Assembly (NCBI GenBank): GCA_904419785.1
Contig: CAJFSY010000007.1
Location: 29,729-93,728 of the forward strand
Direction: 5' to 3'
Source: an uncultured Neglectibacter sp.
GTDB lineage: Bacteria; Bacillota; Clostridia; Oscillospirales; Acutalibacteraceae
Length of the DNA stretch: 64,000 nt
The notes beneath the pieces were generated by a model that searched no databases, had not been told where the DNA came from, and saw nothing but the letters and a program-made list of their open reading frames with translations. The first letter of the stretch is position 1. The number at the start of each line of letters is the position of its first letter. Below are positions 8,256 to 17,109 of this stretch, piece by piece. The position numbers were made by a program, and so were the translations under genes.

Positions 8256-9206
8256 TCAATCGTAAAGCAGCTTGTGGCGGAAATAAAAGAAATGATCGCT
8301 GTGGGTATGGATGGAAAGCATCCGGGTGTGAGGATGGTCCTCGCTGGTGAATTCCTTGCCAAACTTGCCGATGGTAAGGGCTTGACCGCCCACATAGATG
8401 CAGGAGTAGTTGAAAAACAGCTCGTCCATCATCTTCTGGGAAACTAGATAATGCATATAAGAAGGGGTCTCCACCAGCAGTCGGTCAATGCCAAATTTTT
8501 TCAGCACATACAAAGCCACCTTGGAATCGGGAGCTGTGTCGCCGGTGCCGATAACCAGCACTTTGCCAGCGGCATCCCGCATGCTTTGGATCATCTCCTC
8601 GGTAACGGATTCTATAGAAGGAACGTCCACAAAGCAGGCATCGTTTTGGATATTTTTCCGGACCAGTTCCATACCCTTGCGGGAGGTGGAAATCATCACG
8701 GGCACTTCAGGAGTGTTGAAAAGAACATGGTCGAAGGGAATATCTGTTGCGTCCAAAGAAGTCACAATGTTCCAAGGCACAGGATTCTTGCCGTTTTCAA
8801 TACGCATATTCTCCATATCCTGGTCAAACACATGGCAGGTATAATCGCTTTCCGCGTTCATGGTGCCAGCACCCAGCATCACACCGTCCGACACTGCCCG
8901 GAGCATATTCAAAATAAACCAATCCGTGTCGGCGCCAGCAGGGTCATACTTATTTTTCTTGGCAATCAACGGCCCTTGGGGGGCGTCGGTGAAAGCAATC
9001 CGGCCGTCCAGAGAGGTGACCAGAGACGTATAGGTACAGGGCCGGTCCTCATGGAGTTCCAAAAACTTTAACTCACCGTAAATTTCCCGGATTTTCTCGC
9101 AGCTCATGGTCTCCACCTGGCAGTGTGCCAATTCCGTGCTGGCGTAGACCCGCTGGACTTTCAACCGCTGGGAGTCAAAGGGCATTTTAAACAGGGATGT
9201 AGCCAT
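8256..9206 (-). CDS. RibD C-terminal / DHFR-like reductase family protein
   Basis: 316-aa NADPH-dependent reductase-like protein of the RibD_C fold. RPCTYTSLVTSLDGRIAF and VSDGVMLGAGTMNAESDY match the two conserved blocks of bacterial RibD-type reductases, and VLVIGTGDTAPDS is followed by a Rossmann-like C-terminal part. No deaminase domain is present, so this is not a complete riboflavin enzyme. It is the last gene of a minus-strand operon, 12 bp after an SDR gene. Context suggests reduction of a nitrogen heterocycle taken up by the linked permeases, but this is inference. Confidence 0.8.
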   Translation of the reverse strand: MATSLFKMPFDSQRLKVQRVYASTELAHCQVETMSCEKIREIYGELKFLELHEDRPCTYTSLVTSLDGRIAFTDAPQGPLIAKKNKYDPAGADTDWFILNMLRAVSDGVMLGAGTMNAESDYTCHVFDQDMENMRIENGKNPVPWNIVTSLDATDIPFDHVLFNTPEVPVMISTSRKGMELVRKNIQNDACFVDVPSIESVTEEMIQSMRDAAGKVLVIGTGDTAPDSKVALYVLKKFGIDRLLVETPSYMHYLVSQKMMDELFFNYSCIYVGGQALTIGKFGKEFTSEDHPHTRMLSIHTHSDHFFYFRHKLLYD

Positions 9207-9218
9207 AGCGCACCTTCC

Positions 9219-9950
9219 TCAGATCAAGCTGCCGCCGCAAACGTTCATGATCTCACCGGTGATAAACCCAGCCTCTTCGCTGGACAAGAACTTCACAGCG
9301 TTGGCCATATCGGCAACTTTTCCCATCTTGTGCAGGGGATACAGAGAAGCGTAAGATTCTTCCAGCGCTTTAGGGTCCTCAGCTTCCTGGAAGCGCTGTT
9401 CGATCATGGGGGTACGCACCAAGCCAGGCAGCACGCAGTTGACCCGCACCTTGGGAGCGTACTCCAATGCGATGCACTTGGTCAGCATGATCACGCCGGC
9501 CTTGGAGGGGCAATAACCGATACGCTCGGGAATGGGCCGCACGCCCAGGTCGGAACCAATGGTGACGATGGAAGGGTCGTCGCTTTTTACCAGTTCCTTC
9601 ACAGCGGCCTTGCACATATTGAACACGCCGCCCAGGTTGATGGAAAGCTCCCGCATAAAAGAGTCGTACTCTGTGTTCTCCAAGGACCCAATGAAAGTGA
9701 CGCCGGCACAGCACACCAGTTTGTCCACCTTTCCAAAGGCTTCCACAGCCTTGTCTACCACATTCTGAGCTTGCTCGGGCTTGGTCAGATCAGCTTGAAC
9801 ATAGATGGCGTTTTCACTCTGGAGCTTCATGGCGGGCTCTACACCGCAGCCAACCAGCTTGGCGCCCTCATCCAGGAACATTTTCGCTACGCTCTCTCCA
9901 ATGCCAGAACTGGCGCCGGTAACGATAACCACTTTATTTTCAAATTTCAT
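9219..9950 (-). CDS. Short-chain dehydrogenase/reductase (SDR)
   Basis: 243-aa classical SDR. The Rossmann motif TGASSGIG is at residues 11-18, NAG is replaced by CAG (CCAGVTF), and the active site YCPSK follows a GSD serine region. The C-terminus GFITGEIMNVCGGSLI is FabG-like. It probably oxidises or reduces a hydroxyl/carbonyl group with NAD(P)H. Ribosome site AAAGGA precedes ATG 9950. It lies between the small barrel-like protein and the RibD-like reductase in the same operon. Confidence 0.9.
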   Translation of the reverse strand: MKFENKVVIVTGASSGIGESVAKMFLDEGAKLVGCGVEPAMKLQSENAIYVQADLTKPEQAQNVVDKAVEAFGKVDKLVCCAGVTFIGSLENTEYDSFMRELSINLGGVFNMCKAAVKELVKSDDPSIVTIGSDLGVRPIPERIGYCPSKAGVIMLTKCIALEYAPKVRVNCVLPGLVRTPMIEQRFQEAEDPKALEESYASLYPLHKMGKVADMANAVKFLSSEEAGFITGEIMNVCGGSLI

Positions 9951-9977
9951 TGCAGACAGATCCTTTCTAAAAATAAA

Positions 9978-10358
9978 TTAGATGCGCTCGAACCGGCTGT
10001 AACGATGAATACCAAAGTTTTCCTCATTCTGCACGCAGCGGGTCAGCTTATAGGGATGCTGGAACTTAGACTCGAACAGGGCGATGAATTTGGCCTGCAA
10101 ATCAGGATCGTCCACCTTGTGCCAGCTTTCGATGCTCTCCCACACAAAGATAAAGTGCATTTCGCCAGGCTTGTTGTCGTTGATCCACACTTCCTTATAT
10201 AAGAAAGGAATGTGGTCGAACAGATCGGTGGTTGCCTCGCCCAGAGTCCACACCTCATGGTCTACTTCCAGAAACTCCTGTACGTGCTCCGGAGCAGTCT
10301 CAAAAACCAAATGCTCTACGGGATAATGTTCGTCTTTGACATAAGTGTAACCTTGCAT
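9978..10358 (-). CDS. Small uncharacterised protein, TIGR03792-like (dimeric alpha/beta barrel type)
   Basis: 126-aa protein without signal peptide. VEHLVFETAPEHVQEFLEVD, LYKEVWINDNKPGEMHFIFV and WESIESWHKV resemble the TIGR03792 family and related ferredoxin-like barrels (monooxygenase or muconolactone-isomerase fold). A biochemical role is not known. AAGGAGG precedes the start. It sits between an FMN reductase-like and an SDR gene, so it probably works on the same small molecule. Confidence 0.65.
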   Translation of the reverse strand: MQGYTYVKDEHYPVEHLVFETAPEHVQEFLEVDHEVWTLGEATTDLFDHIPFLYKEVWINDNKPGEMHFIFVWESIESWHKVDDPDLQAKFIALFESKFQHPYKLTRCVQNEENFGIHRYSRFERI

Positions 10359-10441
10359 AATAAATCCTCCTTGTGTTTGATAGTTGATTTATGGTTGAGG
10401 TTTCTTTTTTGTTTTACGTCTTGCAGCTATTTTGACGCCGA

Positions 10442-11005
10442 TCAAACGCTTTCAGCTTTCATCTTTTCCGCCAATTCCACCACTTGCCGGGCAATATCCG
10501 GGCGGGTTTCCAGGGAGTCGTGGTCGGAGTTGGGCAGACATACCTCGCCCAGGAACTCAGCGCTCAGGTCGTTTAACAGGTTCTTCAGCACCAACTCCCC
10601 ACCCAAGAATTGATTGGGGAAACTGGGTGCGCCTCCCACCATAAGGACCGCACCTTTGCGCAGGGGTTTCTCGGGCATATCGCCTCTTACATGGCCAGCC
10701 CAGTACACCTGGAACCGATCGATGAGGGCTTTCATTTTTCCAGTGATGGAGTGAAAGTACATGGGAGAAGCCAGAACCACGTTGTCGGCCTCTTCCAGCA
10801 GCTTGTATACCTCGTCCATGCCGTCGTGGATGCTGCACCCCTTCTTGTGCCAGCAGAACCGGCAATCTTTGCAAGGGGCAATATTTTCAGCGCGGTAAGC
10901 GTCGATGACAGTGTATTCGCCGCCCAGGGTATCTAGGAACAGCTTCACCATCTGATTGGTGTGGCCGTTTTTACGGGCCGAACCGGTAATGACCAATGTT
11001 TTCAT
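10442..11005 (-). CDS. NAD(P)H-dependent FMN-binding flavoprotein (iron-sulfur flavoprotein-like)
   Basis: 187-aa flavodoxin-fold oxidoreductase. The N-terminal ITGSARKNGHTNQMV is the FMN phosphate loop. PCKDCRFCWHKKGC is the compact cysteine motif seen in iron-sulfur flavoproteins of anaerobes, and ASPMYFHSITGKMKALIDR is the family signature. An upstream-extended frame exists, but ATG 11005 has an AGGAGG site and the canonical start. It lies in the permease/reductase operon and may supply reduced flavin or electrons. Confidence 0.88.
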   Translation of the reverse strand: MKTLVITGSARKNGHTNQMVKLFLDTLGGEYTVIDAYRAENIAPCKDCRFCWHKKGCSIHDGMDEVYKLLEEADNVVLASPMYFHSITGKMKALIDRFQVYWAGHVRGDMPEKPLRKGAVLMVGGAPSFPNQFLGGELVLKNLLNDLSAEFLGEVCLPNSDHDSLETRPDIARQVVELAEKMKAESV

Positions 11006-11024
11006 TATAACTTTCCTCCAAAAC

Positions 11025-12545
11025 TTATTTCTTGGCAGCTTCCAAAGCAGCCGCTTTTTCCGCTTCCAGATCAGCCATGTGGGCTTTCTGGTTGAATTTG
11101 ATAAAGTGCAACACCAGGAAGGCCACAATCAACACGCAGTAGGCGGCCACAAATTCCATATCCGGGCTGTACGTACCGGTGAACAGCAATCCTGGGGAGT
11201 GGATCATACCAATGCCCGTCAGAGCCAACGCCACCACATTGGTAATGGCAGCTTTCAGCCAATCGTTGTCAATGATGAACACAAACACGCAGCCTACCAA
11301 CAGCCCCACAAATGCCGAGCCGTTGTCAAAAGCCAGGAAGCCGGCCAGCTTGCCCTCAGCCACATTGTCCATGATGAAATCCATCACCACAGGCAGAGAA
11401 GCCATAATCATAGCAGGGTAATACTTCTTGCTGACCACTTCAAAGGCCTGGGAGTAACTGGAAATACCCACAAACACCAGGATAGGCAACACCACGGCTT
11501 CGGGGATAAAAGCGGTAATAATTGCCGACAGTCCAGTCAAGCCCACAAGAGCGTAGAGGACCACAATGCCAAGATGGTATCCGGTGCCGGACCCCATCTT
11601 CTTCCATCCCGGATATCCCCAATACAGGCCCACAGCCAGCGGATTACCAAACAGTGCTCCCACCATGCTGGCTACCCCGCAAAGCACCAGGGGCTTTGTG
11701 GTGGTAAAGAAGGTATCGCCGCATTCTTTAGCCTGCTCCACCGCCTGGATACCGGTGATAACCTCATTGAGGGAGAACACAATGATGATGGGCAGGAAAG
11801 GTATGGTGGCCGAGAGCACGTCGCCGGAGAAAATTGCAAAAGTCACATTGGGAATATAAAATCCCAGGTTTTGAAGGGAATCCGTCACGGTGGAAAAGCT
11901 CATGGAACCGGTAACCCAAGCGATGCCGACGCCTACAACAATGGCGATCAGGGCGGCAGGCAGCTTTGTGTTGACCTTTCCCAGGTAGATGACAAAAAGT
12001 ACGATCAGAGAAAGCCAACCCACCAGAGGCATTTTTAAGGTACCGTCCATGGACTGGAGAATCAAAAACGCCATGGCGCCACCGGCCAAAGAACCAAACA
12101 GCGCCCCGGCAGGCACGATCTTCAGAATCAGAGGCACCACGAAAGCACCGATGATGAACACAGCGCCGCCAATAAAGTGCGCCAGCACGCCCACCCGGAA
12201 AGCCAACATAACGTCGCCGGTAGAGTTGTACACCGGCAACATAATGGAAAACAACCATATAAACATACGCCCTGCCTGGAGACCAGCGGGCACAGCCGTC
12301 AGGTCACGGTCACCCCGGCTTTTGGCAATTTGGCGGTAATAAAGCCACAACCCGCCGTTCATAACGATCACGGTTACCAACACGCCGGGCATCATGGTAC
12401 CGAACACTGTGGCGCCGTCCAGACCGAAGGTGCCAAGCAAAATAGCCACGGCCACAATCACCTTGGAAAATCCATCGAAAAACACGCCGATAGAAGCGTC
12501 CAAGTCCGCTTTTTTGAACAGTGGGATTTTTACGCTGTCCGTCAT
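11025..12545 (-). CDS. NCS2-like permease (xanthine/uracil-type fold), copy 1
   Basis: 506-aa polytopic membrane protein with about 12 hydrophobic segments. SLNEVITGIQAVEQAKECGD and FTTTKPLVLCGVASMVGALFGNP resemble the NCS2/AzgA core around TM8-9. It is clearly paralogous to the next gene (shared FFDGFSK start, WKKMGSGTGYHLG versus WKELGARAGFSLA). Substrate is unknown; nucleobase-like molecules are the family norm. AGGAGG precedes ATG 12545. The C-terminus is a short Ala/Lys/Glu-rich helix. Confidence 0.82.
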   Translation of the reverse strand: MTDSVKIPLFKKADLDASIGVFFDGFSKVIVAVAILLGTFGLDGATVFGTMMPGVLVTVIVMNGGLWLYYRQIAKSRGDRDLTAVPAGLQAGRMFIWLFSIMLPVYNSTGDVMLAFRVGVLAHFIGGAVFIIGAFVVPLILKIVPAGALFGSLAGGAMAFLILQSMDGTLKMPLVGWLSLIVLFVIYLGKVNTKLPAALIAIVVGVGIAWVTGSMSFSTVTDSLQNLGFYIPNVTFAIFSGDVLSATIPFLPIIIVFSLNEVITGIQAVEQAKECGDTFFTTTKPLVLCGVASMVGALFGNPLAVGLYWGYPGWKKMGSGTGYHLGIVVLYALVGLTGLSAIITAFIPEAVVLPILVFVGISSYSQAFEVVSKKYYPAMIMASLPVVMDFIMDNVAEGKLAGFLAFDNGSAFVGLLVGCVFVFIIDNDWLKAAITNVVALALTGIGMIHSPGLLFTGTYSPDMEFVAAYCVLIVAFLVLHFIKFNQKAHMADLEAEKAAALEAAKK

Positions 12546-12613
12546 TTTTCTCTTCCTCCTAGTGAAAAGTTCCTTATGTTATCACGCCCTGCTTTCCAGG
12601 GCGCAGATGCCGT

Positions 12614-14155
12614 TTATTGTCTCAAGGGCCCCCTACTTGCCCGGTCCTGCCGGAACAGCAGCCCTTTGGCCACCAGCCAGGCTCCCGCCACCAGGTATAC
12701 CGTGCCGAAGGGAATGCCTTCCGAGGGGAACAGAGCCACCGAAGGGGCATGGATCATGCCGATGAAAGAGCAAAAAGCCAAAGCCCCCGAGAAAGCCGCT
12801 GCGCAGAAGTATTTTTTATCTACCACATAAGCAAGCAAGCCTGCCAGCAGCAAGCTGGAAAGGAAGGCACCGTTGCCCAGGTATTGGATTCCATTGATAG
12901 GCACAGAAAATTCTGCGAACTGTTCCGCTGTCAATGCGTCCAGCGTAGTCCCCGCCGCCTGGACGGAAGAACTGATCTGAGTCTGAATATATTGGAACAG
13001 AATAGGAATCAGGGATAAGAGCACCACGCTCACATACTTCTTATCCAATTCCTGGAAGGTGCTGGCTGTCACAGAGAAGCCCACAAAGATCAGCAACACC
13101 ATAACCGCTTCCGTTGGAATCAGGGCCATGAGTACTCCGGTCAAACCGGAAAGACAAATAATCAGGTACGCCGCGGCGTTTGCCAAAGAAAAACCTGCCC
13201 GCGCTCCCAGTTCTTTCCAGCCTGGATGACCGAAATATACTGTGGTGGGAAAGGGATTCCCGAACAGGGAACCCAAAATGGTAGAGCAGCCATCCATCAC
13301 CATGGAACGCCGCTCCGGATACCGGTCTCCCGCTGCCTTGGCGGACTCGATACCCTGAAGAGTGGAAAAGAAATTGTTCATTTGCAGGGGAATGATCACC
13401 GGCAGGAAGGGAAACAGCCCTTTAAATCCCTTGATAATGTCCGCCCCGCAGAAGGTGGGAGGATAAAATCCCAGGTTGGAGAAGGAGGCGGTGAAGTTCT
13501 CCCAGGTCAGGCTTCCGGTAAACCAGGCGATGACAGTTCCCAGCACCACAGCCACAACGCCGGTGGGGATCTTCTCGAAACGCTTGTCCGCTTTTCCCAA
13601 ATAGTCGATGATCACCATGCAGAAGGGCAGCAAGGCGTAAATGGGCTTATCAAACACCATGGCAATCCCCACGAAAGACAGCCACACCAGCGCCGAGGAA
13701 GCCATGTTCCCCATCAGCGCGCTGTGGGGCACCACCTTGATGATCCAGCGGCCAATAAAGCCACCCAGCACCTCAACGACTCCGCCCAAAAGAGAGGCCG
13801 CCAAGCCCACCTGAAAGGCAAGCTCCCCATCGCCTGTCTGCCAGTAAACAGGCCCCATGATCAAATACAGCCAACCGGTCAGCTGCGAGGCCCCTATACC
13901 AAAAGGCTGGGCTGTTACATCCTGACGCTGCTCTTTTTTGGCAAGAGCCCTCGCCTCGTAAAAATACCACAGGTTGCCCGCAAAAATAGCAAGGCCCACA
14001 CCCGGAACAATCTTCCCCAGCACAATATCCGCCGGCATGCCAAACACAAATAGCATAATACCTGTAGCGGACAGGATTTTTGAAAAGCCGTCAAAGAAAA
14101 TGCCGATAGTGGCGTCAATATCGCCCTTGCCCCACCAGTGGTACTTAAATTTCAT
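12614..14155 (-). CDS. NCS2-like permease, copy 2
   Basis: 513-aa paralogue of the neighbouring permease, first gene of the operon. FFDGFSKILSATGIMLFVFG, VTAQPFGIGASQLTGWLY and PLQMNNFFSTLQGIESAKAAGD match copy 1 block by block. The frame could start at ATG 14170, but ATG 14155 has GGAG at 8 nt and begins MKFKYHW. Two adjacent divergent copies suggest either two substrates or a heteromeric carrier; the sequence does not decide. Confidence 0.82.
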   Translation of the reverse strand: MKFKYHWWGKGDIDATIGIFFDGFSKILSATGIMLFVFGMPADIVLGKIVPGVGLAIFAGNLWYFYEARALAKKEQRQDVTAQPFGIGASQLTGWLYLIMGPVYWQTGDGELAFQVGLAASLLGGVVEVLGGFIGRWIIKVVPHSALMGNMASSALVWLSFVGIAMVFDKPIYALLPFCMVIIDYLGKADKRFEKIPTGVVAVVLGTVIAWFTGSLTWENFTASFSNLGFYPPTFCGADIIKGFKGLFPFLPVIIPLQMNNFFSTLQGIESAKAAGDRYPERRSMVMDGCSTILGSLFGNPFPTTVYFGHPGWKELGARAGFSLANAAAYLIICLSGLTGVLMALIPTEAVMVLLIFVGFSVTASTFQELDKKYVSVVLLSLIPILFQYIQTQISSSVQAAGTTLDALTAEQFAEFSVPINGIQYLGNGAFLSSLLLAGLLAYVVDKKYFCAAAFSGALAFCSFIGMIHAPSVALFPSEGIPFGTVYLVAGAWLVAKGLLFRQDRASRGPLRQ

Positions 14156-14240
14156 CTTTCCACACTCCATTTACCTGATTTCATATCATTCCCCCACATT
14201 GCAAGCGTTTTGTTTAAGACTCAAACTATTTGCAATGCAT

Positions 14241-14269
14241 AGAATACTACCAATCCTGTCGTTTGTCAA
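14241..14269 (-). promoter_or_regulatory. Sigma-A promoter of the permease/reductase operon
   Basis: Minus-strand TTGACA (14269-14264), a 17-bp spacer and TATTCT (14246-14241). The leader between it and the gene shows no purine-riboswitch-like structure. Confidence 0.75.
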
Positions 14270-14578
14270 TCCATTATCAAAGTTTCTCCCACTTTGACAG
14301 AAAGCTATTCCGTTTTTATCCAATCGTTTTTTAGAGAAAACCACTTTCTCCTATCGACAAATAGTTTACGCGTTCATCTAAAGGTTTTGCGCCCTCGGGC
14401 ACACTTATTCGCTTCACGCAAAATCACGCAGTAAAAAGCGGAAAACAACCAGCCTACACCACTCCAAAAAACAAAAGCTGCTGATCTGTTATTTTCCTCG
14501 GTGTTAGTTTCTTTTACCTCTTTAAATCCCAAACAGATGCTAAGCGCTTGCCGTTTCTCATTTTTCACTCAAACACAG

Positions 14579-14607
14579 TTGCTTTTTAAAAAATAATATC
14601 ATACAAT
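14579..14607 (+). promoter_or_regulatory. Promoter of the M24 peptidase/eutH operon
   Basis: TTGCTT (14579-14584), a 17-bp spacer and TACAAT (14602-14607). The remainder of 14270-14578 is AT-rich, with no gene I would support. Confidence 0.55.
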
Positions 14608-14675
14608 CGGTTATAGAAATCCAAATACAACAACCATGTTTGCTTTTACCGCAATACGGTGGAATAGGAGAACTT

Positions 14676-15935
14676 ATGAAGAAAGAATTTTACCAAGGGA
14701 ACCGTGAGAAATTGTATAAACAAATGAAAGAAAACTCCCTTTTAGTGGTGTTTTCCGGCACAGAAGTGCGTAAAACCAACGATGAATTCTACCCTTTTTA
14801 CACCAACCGAAATTTTCTCTACCTTACCGGCCTGGATCAAAAAGAACTTGCCTTTATAGCCTGCAAAGACAGCCTGGGCAGCATAACTGAAAAAGTATTT
14901 ATTCTGCCTCCCGACATGATGGCTGAACGCTGGAACGGAACGCGCCTTAAACCAGACGAAGTATCAGAACTATCCGGAATCGCCCACATCGGCTATACAA
15001 GCAGCTTTGAAACCGAATTGCACCGACTGGCCACCAGCGGCAATTATGCCCACCTCTATCTTGATTTGTTCCGGGTATCCCCTTCTGACCGGGATGAGCC
15101 GGCCCACCTTCTTCTCAAACGGGCTGCTTCCGACTATCCTTACCTTGCCATTGAAAACGCTAACATTCTCATTCGCCGCCTGCGGACCATCAAACAACCC
15201 TGTGAGCTGGAAGCTATGCGGAAAGCCGAAGAGATTACCTGCGCTGGCATTACTTCTATGATGAAAGCCAGCAAGCCCGGTATGTATGAATACCAATACA
15301 AAGCCATATTTGACTATACGTTAGGCCAATATGGTCCTCAGGGCCCAGGTTTTCCGTCAATCATTTCCGCCGGGAAGAATAATTTCTGCATCCACTATTA
15401 TTCCTACAAAGGGCAGGCCCATGATGGAGACATGGTGCTGAACGACGTGGGGGCGTGGCATGATTTCCTGATGACGGATGTTTCCCGGGGCTGGCCTTGC
15501 AACGGAAAATTCAATGAACGCCAAAAACTGTTGTATCAAATCGCTTTGGATACTTCTGACCATATGTTCCGAATCATCCGCCCGGGCATGGCCATGAAAG
15601 ATGTGGATGGGGAATCCCACCGGTACTGTGCCCAGCTTTTAAAGGAAGCCGGGGTATTGGATCATGTGGATAACATCGGCAAATACATGTGGCACGGCGG
15701 CGCCCATCACGTAGGGTTCGATGTTCACGACGCGGTGGAAACACCTGAAACCGTGGCCCCCAATATGGTTTTCTGTGTAGATATCGGCATCTATCACGAA
15801 GAATGGGGTATTGGTTTTCGTGTGGAGGACAACTGCCTGGTAACGGAAACAGGTTGCGAAAACCTATCTGCGGCCACTCCCCGCACGATCCAGGCCATTG
15901 AGGAAACTATGCGTCAAAACTTTGTGTGTTTCTAA
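14676..15935 (+). CDS. Xaa-Pro aminopeptidase (M24B, aminopeptidase P family)
   Basis: 419-aa cytosolic metallopeptidase removing N-terminal residues before proline. The N-terminal creatinase-like domain (about 1-165, with FLYLTGLDQKE) precedes the pita-bread M24 domain. Metal ligands are visible in NDVGAWHDFLMTDVSR (Asp pair), HGGAHHVGFDVHD (His), the CVDIGIYHEEWGIGFRVED region (Glu) and its flank. A TTG at 14640 could extend the frame, but ATG 14676 has AGGAG 5 nt upstream. It is followed 10 bp later by eutH. Confidence 0.92.
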   Translation: MKKEFYQGNREKLYKQMKENSLLVVFSGTEVRKTNDEFYPFYTNRNFLYLTGLDQKELAFIACKDSLGSITEKVFILPPDMMAERWNGTRLKPDEVSELSGIAHIGYTSSFETELHRLATSGNYAHLYLDLFRVSPSDRDEPAHLLLKRAASDYPYLAIENANILIRRLRTIKQPCELEAMRKAEEITCAGITSMMKASKPGMYEYQYKAIFDYTLGQYGPQGPGFPSIISAGKNNFCIHYYSYKGQAHDGDMVLNDVGAWHDFLMTDVSRGWPCNGKFNERQKLLYQIALDTSDHMFRIIRPGMAMKDVDGESHRYCAQLLKEAGVLDHVDNIGKYMWHGGAHHVGFDVHDAVETPETVAPNMVFCVDIGIYHEEWGIGFRVEDNCLVTETGCENLSAATPRTIQAIEETMRQNFVCF

Positions 15936-15945
15936 GAGTGGAATT

Positions 15946-17025
15946 ATGAATGAGGCATTGATGATCGTTATGGCGTGCGGGGCCATACTAGGAGGAGCGG
16001 ACCGTTTGCGGGGCAACAAATGGGGCTTCGGCGATAAATTTGAAACAGGATTTATGCTGCTCGGTTCCATGGCTTTATCCATGTCCGGAATGATTTGCCT
16101 GACGCCTGTTCTGGCCCAATGGCTTGGGAAAATCATTGTTCCCCTGTATCGTGCAATGGGCGTAGACCCTGCCATGTTCGGCAGTTTGCTGGCCATTGAT
16201 ATGGGCGGCTATCAGCTGGCGAAAGATTTGGCAGAAGACCCCTTGCTAGGCAGTTATGCCGGGCTCATCGTGGCGGCGATTTTCGGCTGTACCATTGTGT
16301 TTACCATTCCCATAGGCATGGGAATGATCCCCAAAGCGGACAGGCCCCTTTTTGCCCAAGGGATCATGCTAGGGCTGGCATCCATGCCCGTTGGGCTTGT
16401 AATCGGTGGGCTTTTCTGCGGTCTTTCGCTCCTTACCTGCTTACATCAAAATTTCCCCATTTTTCTTATAGCGCTTTTACTGCTTTGGGGCCTTTGGAAA
16501 ATCCCCAACAAAATGGTTAAAGGCTTTTGCCTTTTGGCAGAAGGCATTCGCTGGCTTGTAACTATCGGACTTGTGTTAGCCGCAGTGGAATTCATGACAG
16601 GTTTCCACATAATTCCCGGCATGGCTCCTATCGAGGACGCCATGGCCACTGTGTCCTCAATCGGCGTGGTACTGCTGGGCAGTCTTCCCCTTGCCGAATT
16701 GATCCGGCGAATTTTGGTGAGGCCCTTCGCCTGTTTGGGGCATAAGCTGGGCATGAAGCCCCAAAGCCTGACCGCCATGCTGGTAGGTTTTGTCAGCGCT
16801 TTGCCCACACTTTCCATGTACCAGGATATGGATGACCGGGGAAAAATTGCGGCCGGCGCGTTTTTGGTCAGCGGAACCAGTTTGTTGGCCGCCCATATGG
16901 CTTTTACCCTCAGCACGGAACCTCTCATGCTGGGCGCCCTGATCGCGGCAAAACTGAGCGGTGCTGTTGCCGCAGTGCTGTTGGCGCTTTTCTTAACAAG
17001 AAAGCTTAATCCCATCTCTACCTGA
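15946..17025 (+). CDS. eutH: EutH-family ethanolamine transporter-like protein
   Basis: 359-aa membrane protein with about 10 helices. ADRLRGNKWGFGDKFETGF, LAIDMGGYQLAKDLAEDP and TIVFTIPIGMGMIPKADRP match EutH. No eutABC, microcompartment or regulator gene is in view, so it is an orphan copy paired with an M24 peptidase. I chose ATG 15946 (MNEALMIVMACG) over an upstream start inside the previous gene. Transport of ethanolamine is the family role; here the substrate is unproven. Confidence 0.85.
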   Translation: MNEALMIVMACGAILGGADRLRGNKWGFGDKFETGFMLLGSMALSMSGMICLTPVLAQWLGKIIVPLYRAMGVDPAMFGSLLAIDMGGYQLAKDLAEDPLLGSYAGLIVAAIFGCTIVFTIPIGMGMIPKADRPLFAQGIMLGLASMPVGLVIGGLFCGLSLLTCLHQNFPIFLIALLLLWGLWKIPNKMVKGFCLLAEGIRWLVTIGLVLAAVEFMTGFHIIPGMAPIEDAMATVSSIGVVLLGSLPLAELIRRILVRPFACLGHKLGMKPQSLTAMLVGFVSALPTLSMYQDMDDRGKIAAGAFLVSGTSLLAAHMAFTLSTEPLMLGALIAAKLSGAVAAVLLALFLTRKLNPIST

Positions 17026-17058
17026 TGATTGCTAACAAACCAAAATCCTTCACAGATA

Positions 17059-17096
17059 AAAAAGCAGAGCCGGGAAATTCCCGACTCTGTTTTTAC
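17059..17096. terminator. Bidirectional terminator between eutH and the DUF5054 gene
   Basis: CAGAG-CGGG pairs with CCCG-CTCTG (one C/A mismatch) around AAATT, with A-run upstream and TTTTT downstream. Confidence 0.8.
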
Positions 17097-17109
17097 TTCT
17101 CCAGATATT

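Noticed and set aside
14155..14240. Purine riboswitch ahead of the NCS2-like permeases
   Set aside because: The leader is short and lacks the conserved three-way-junction sequences.
14374..14568. Possible 64-aa small membrane protein in the gap before the M24 peptidase
   Set aside because: GTG start without ribosome site, AT-rich region, no family; too weak to annotate.
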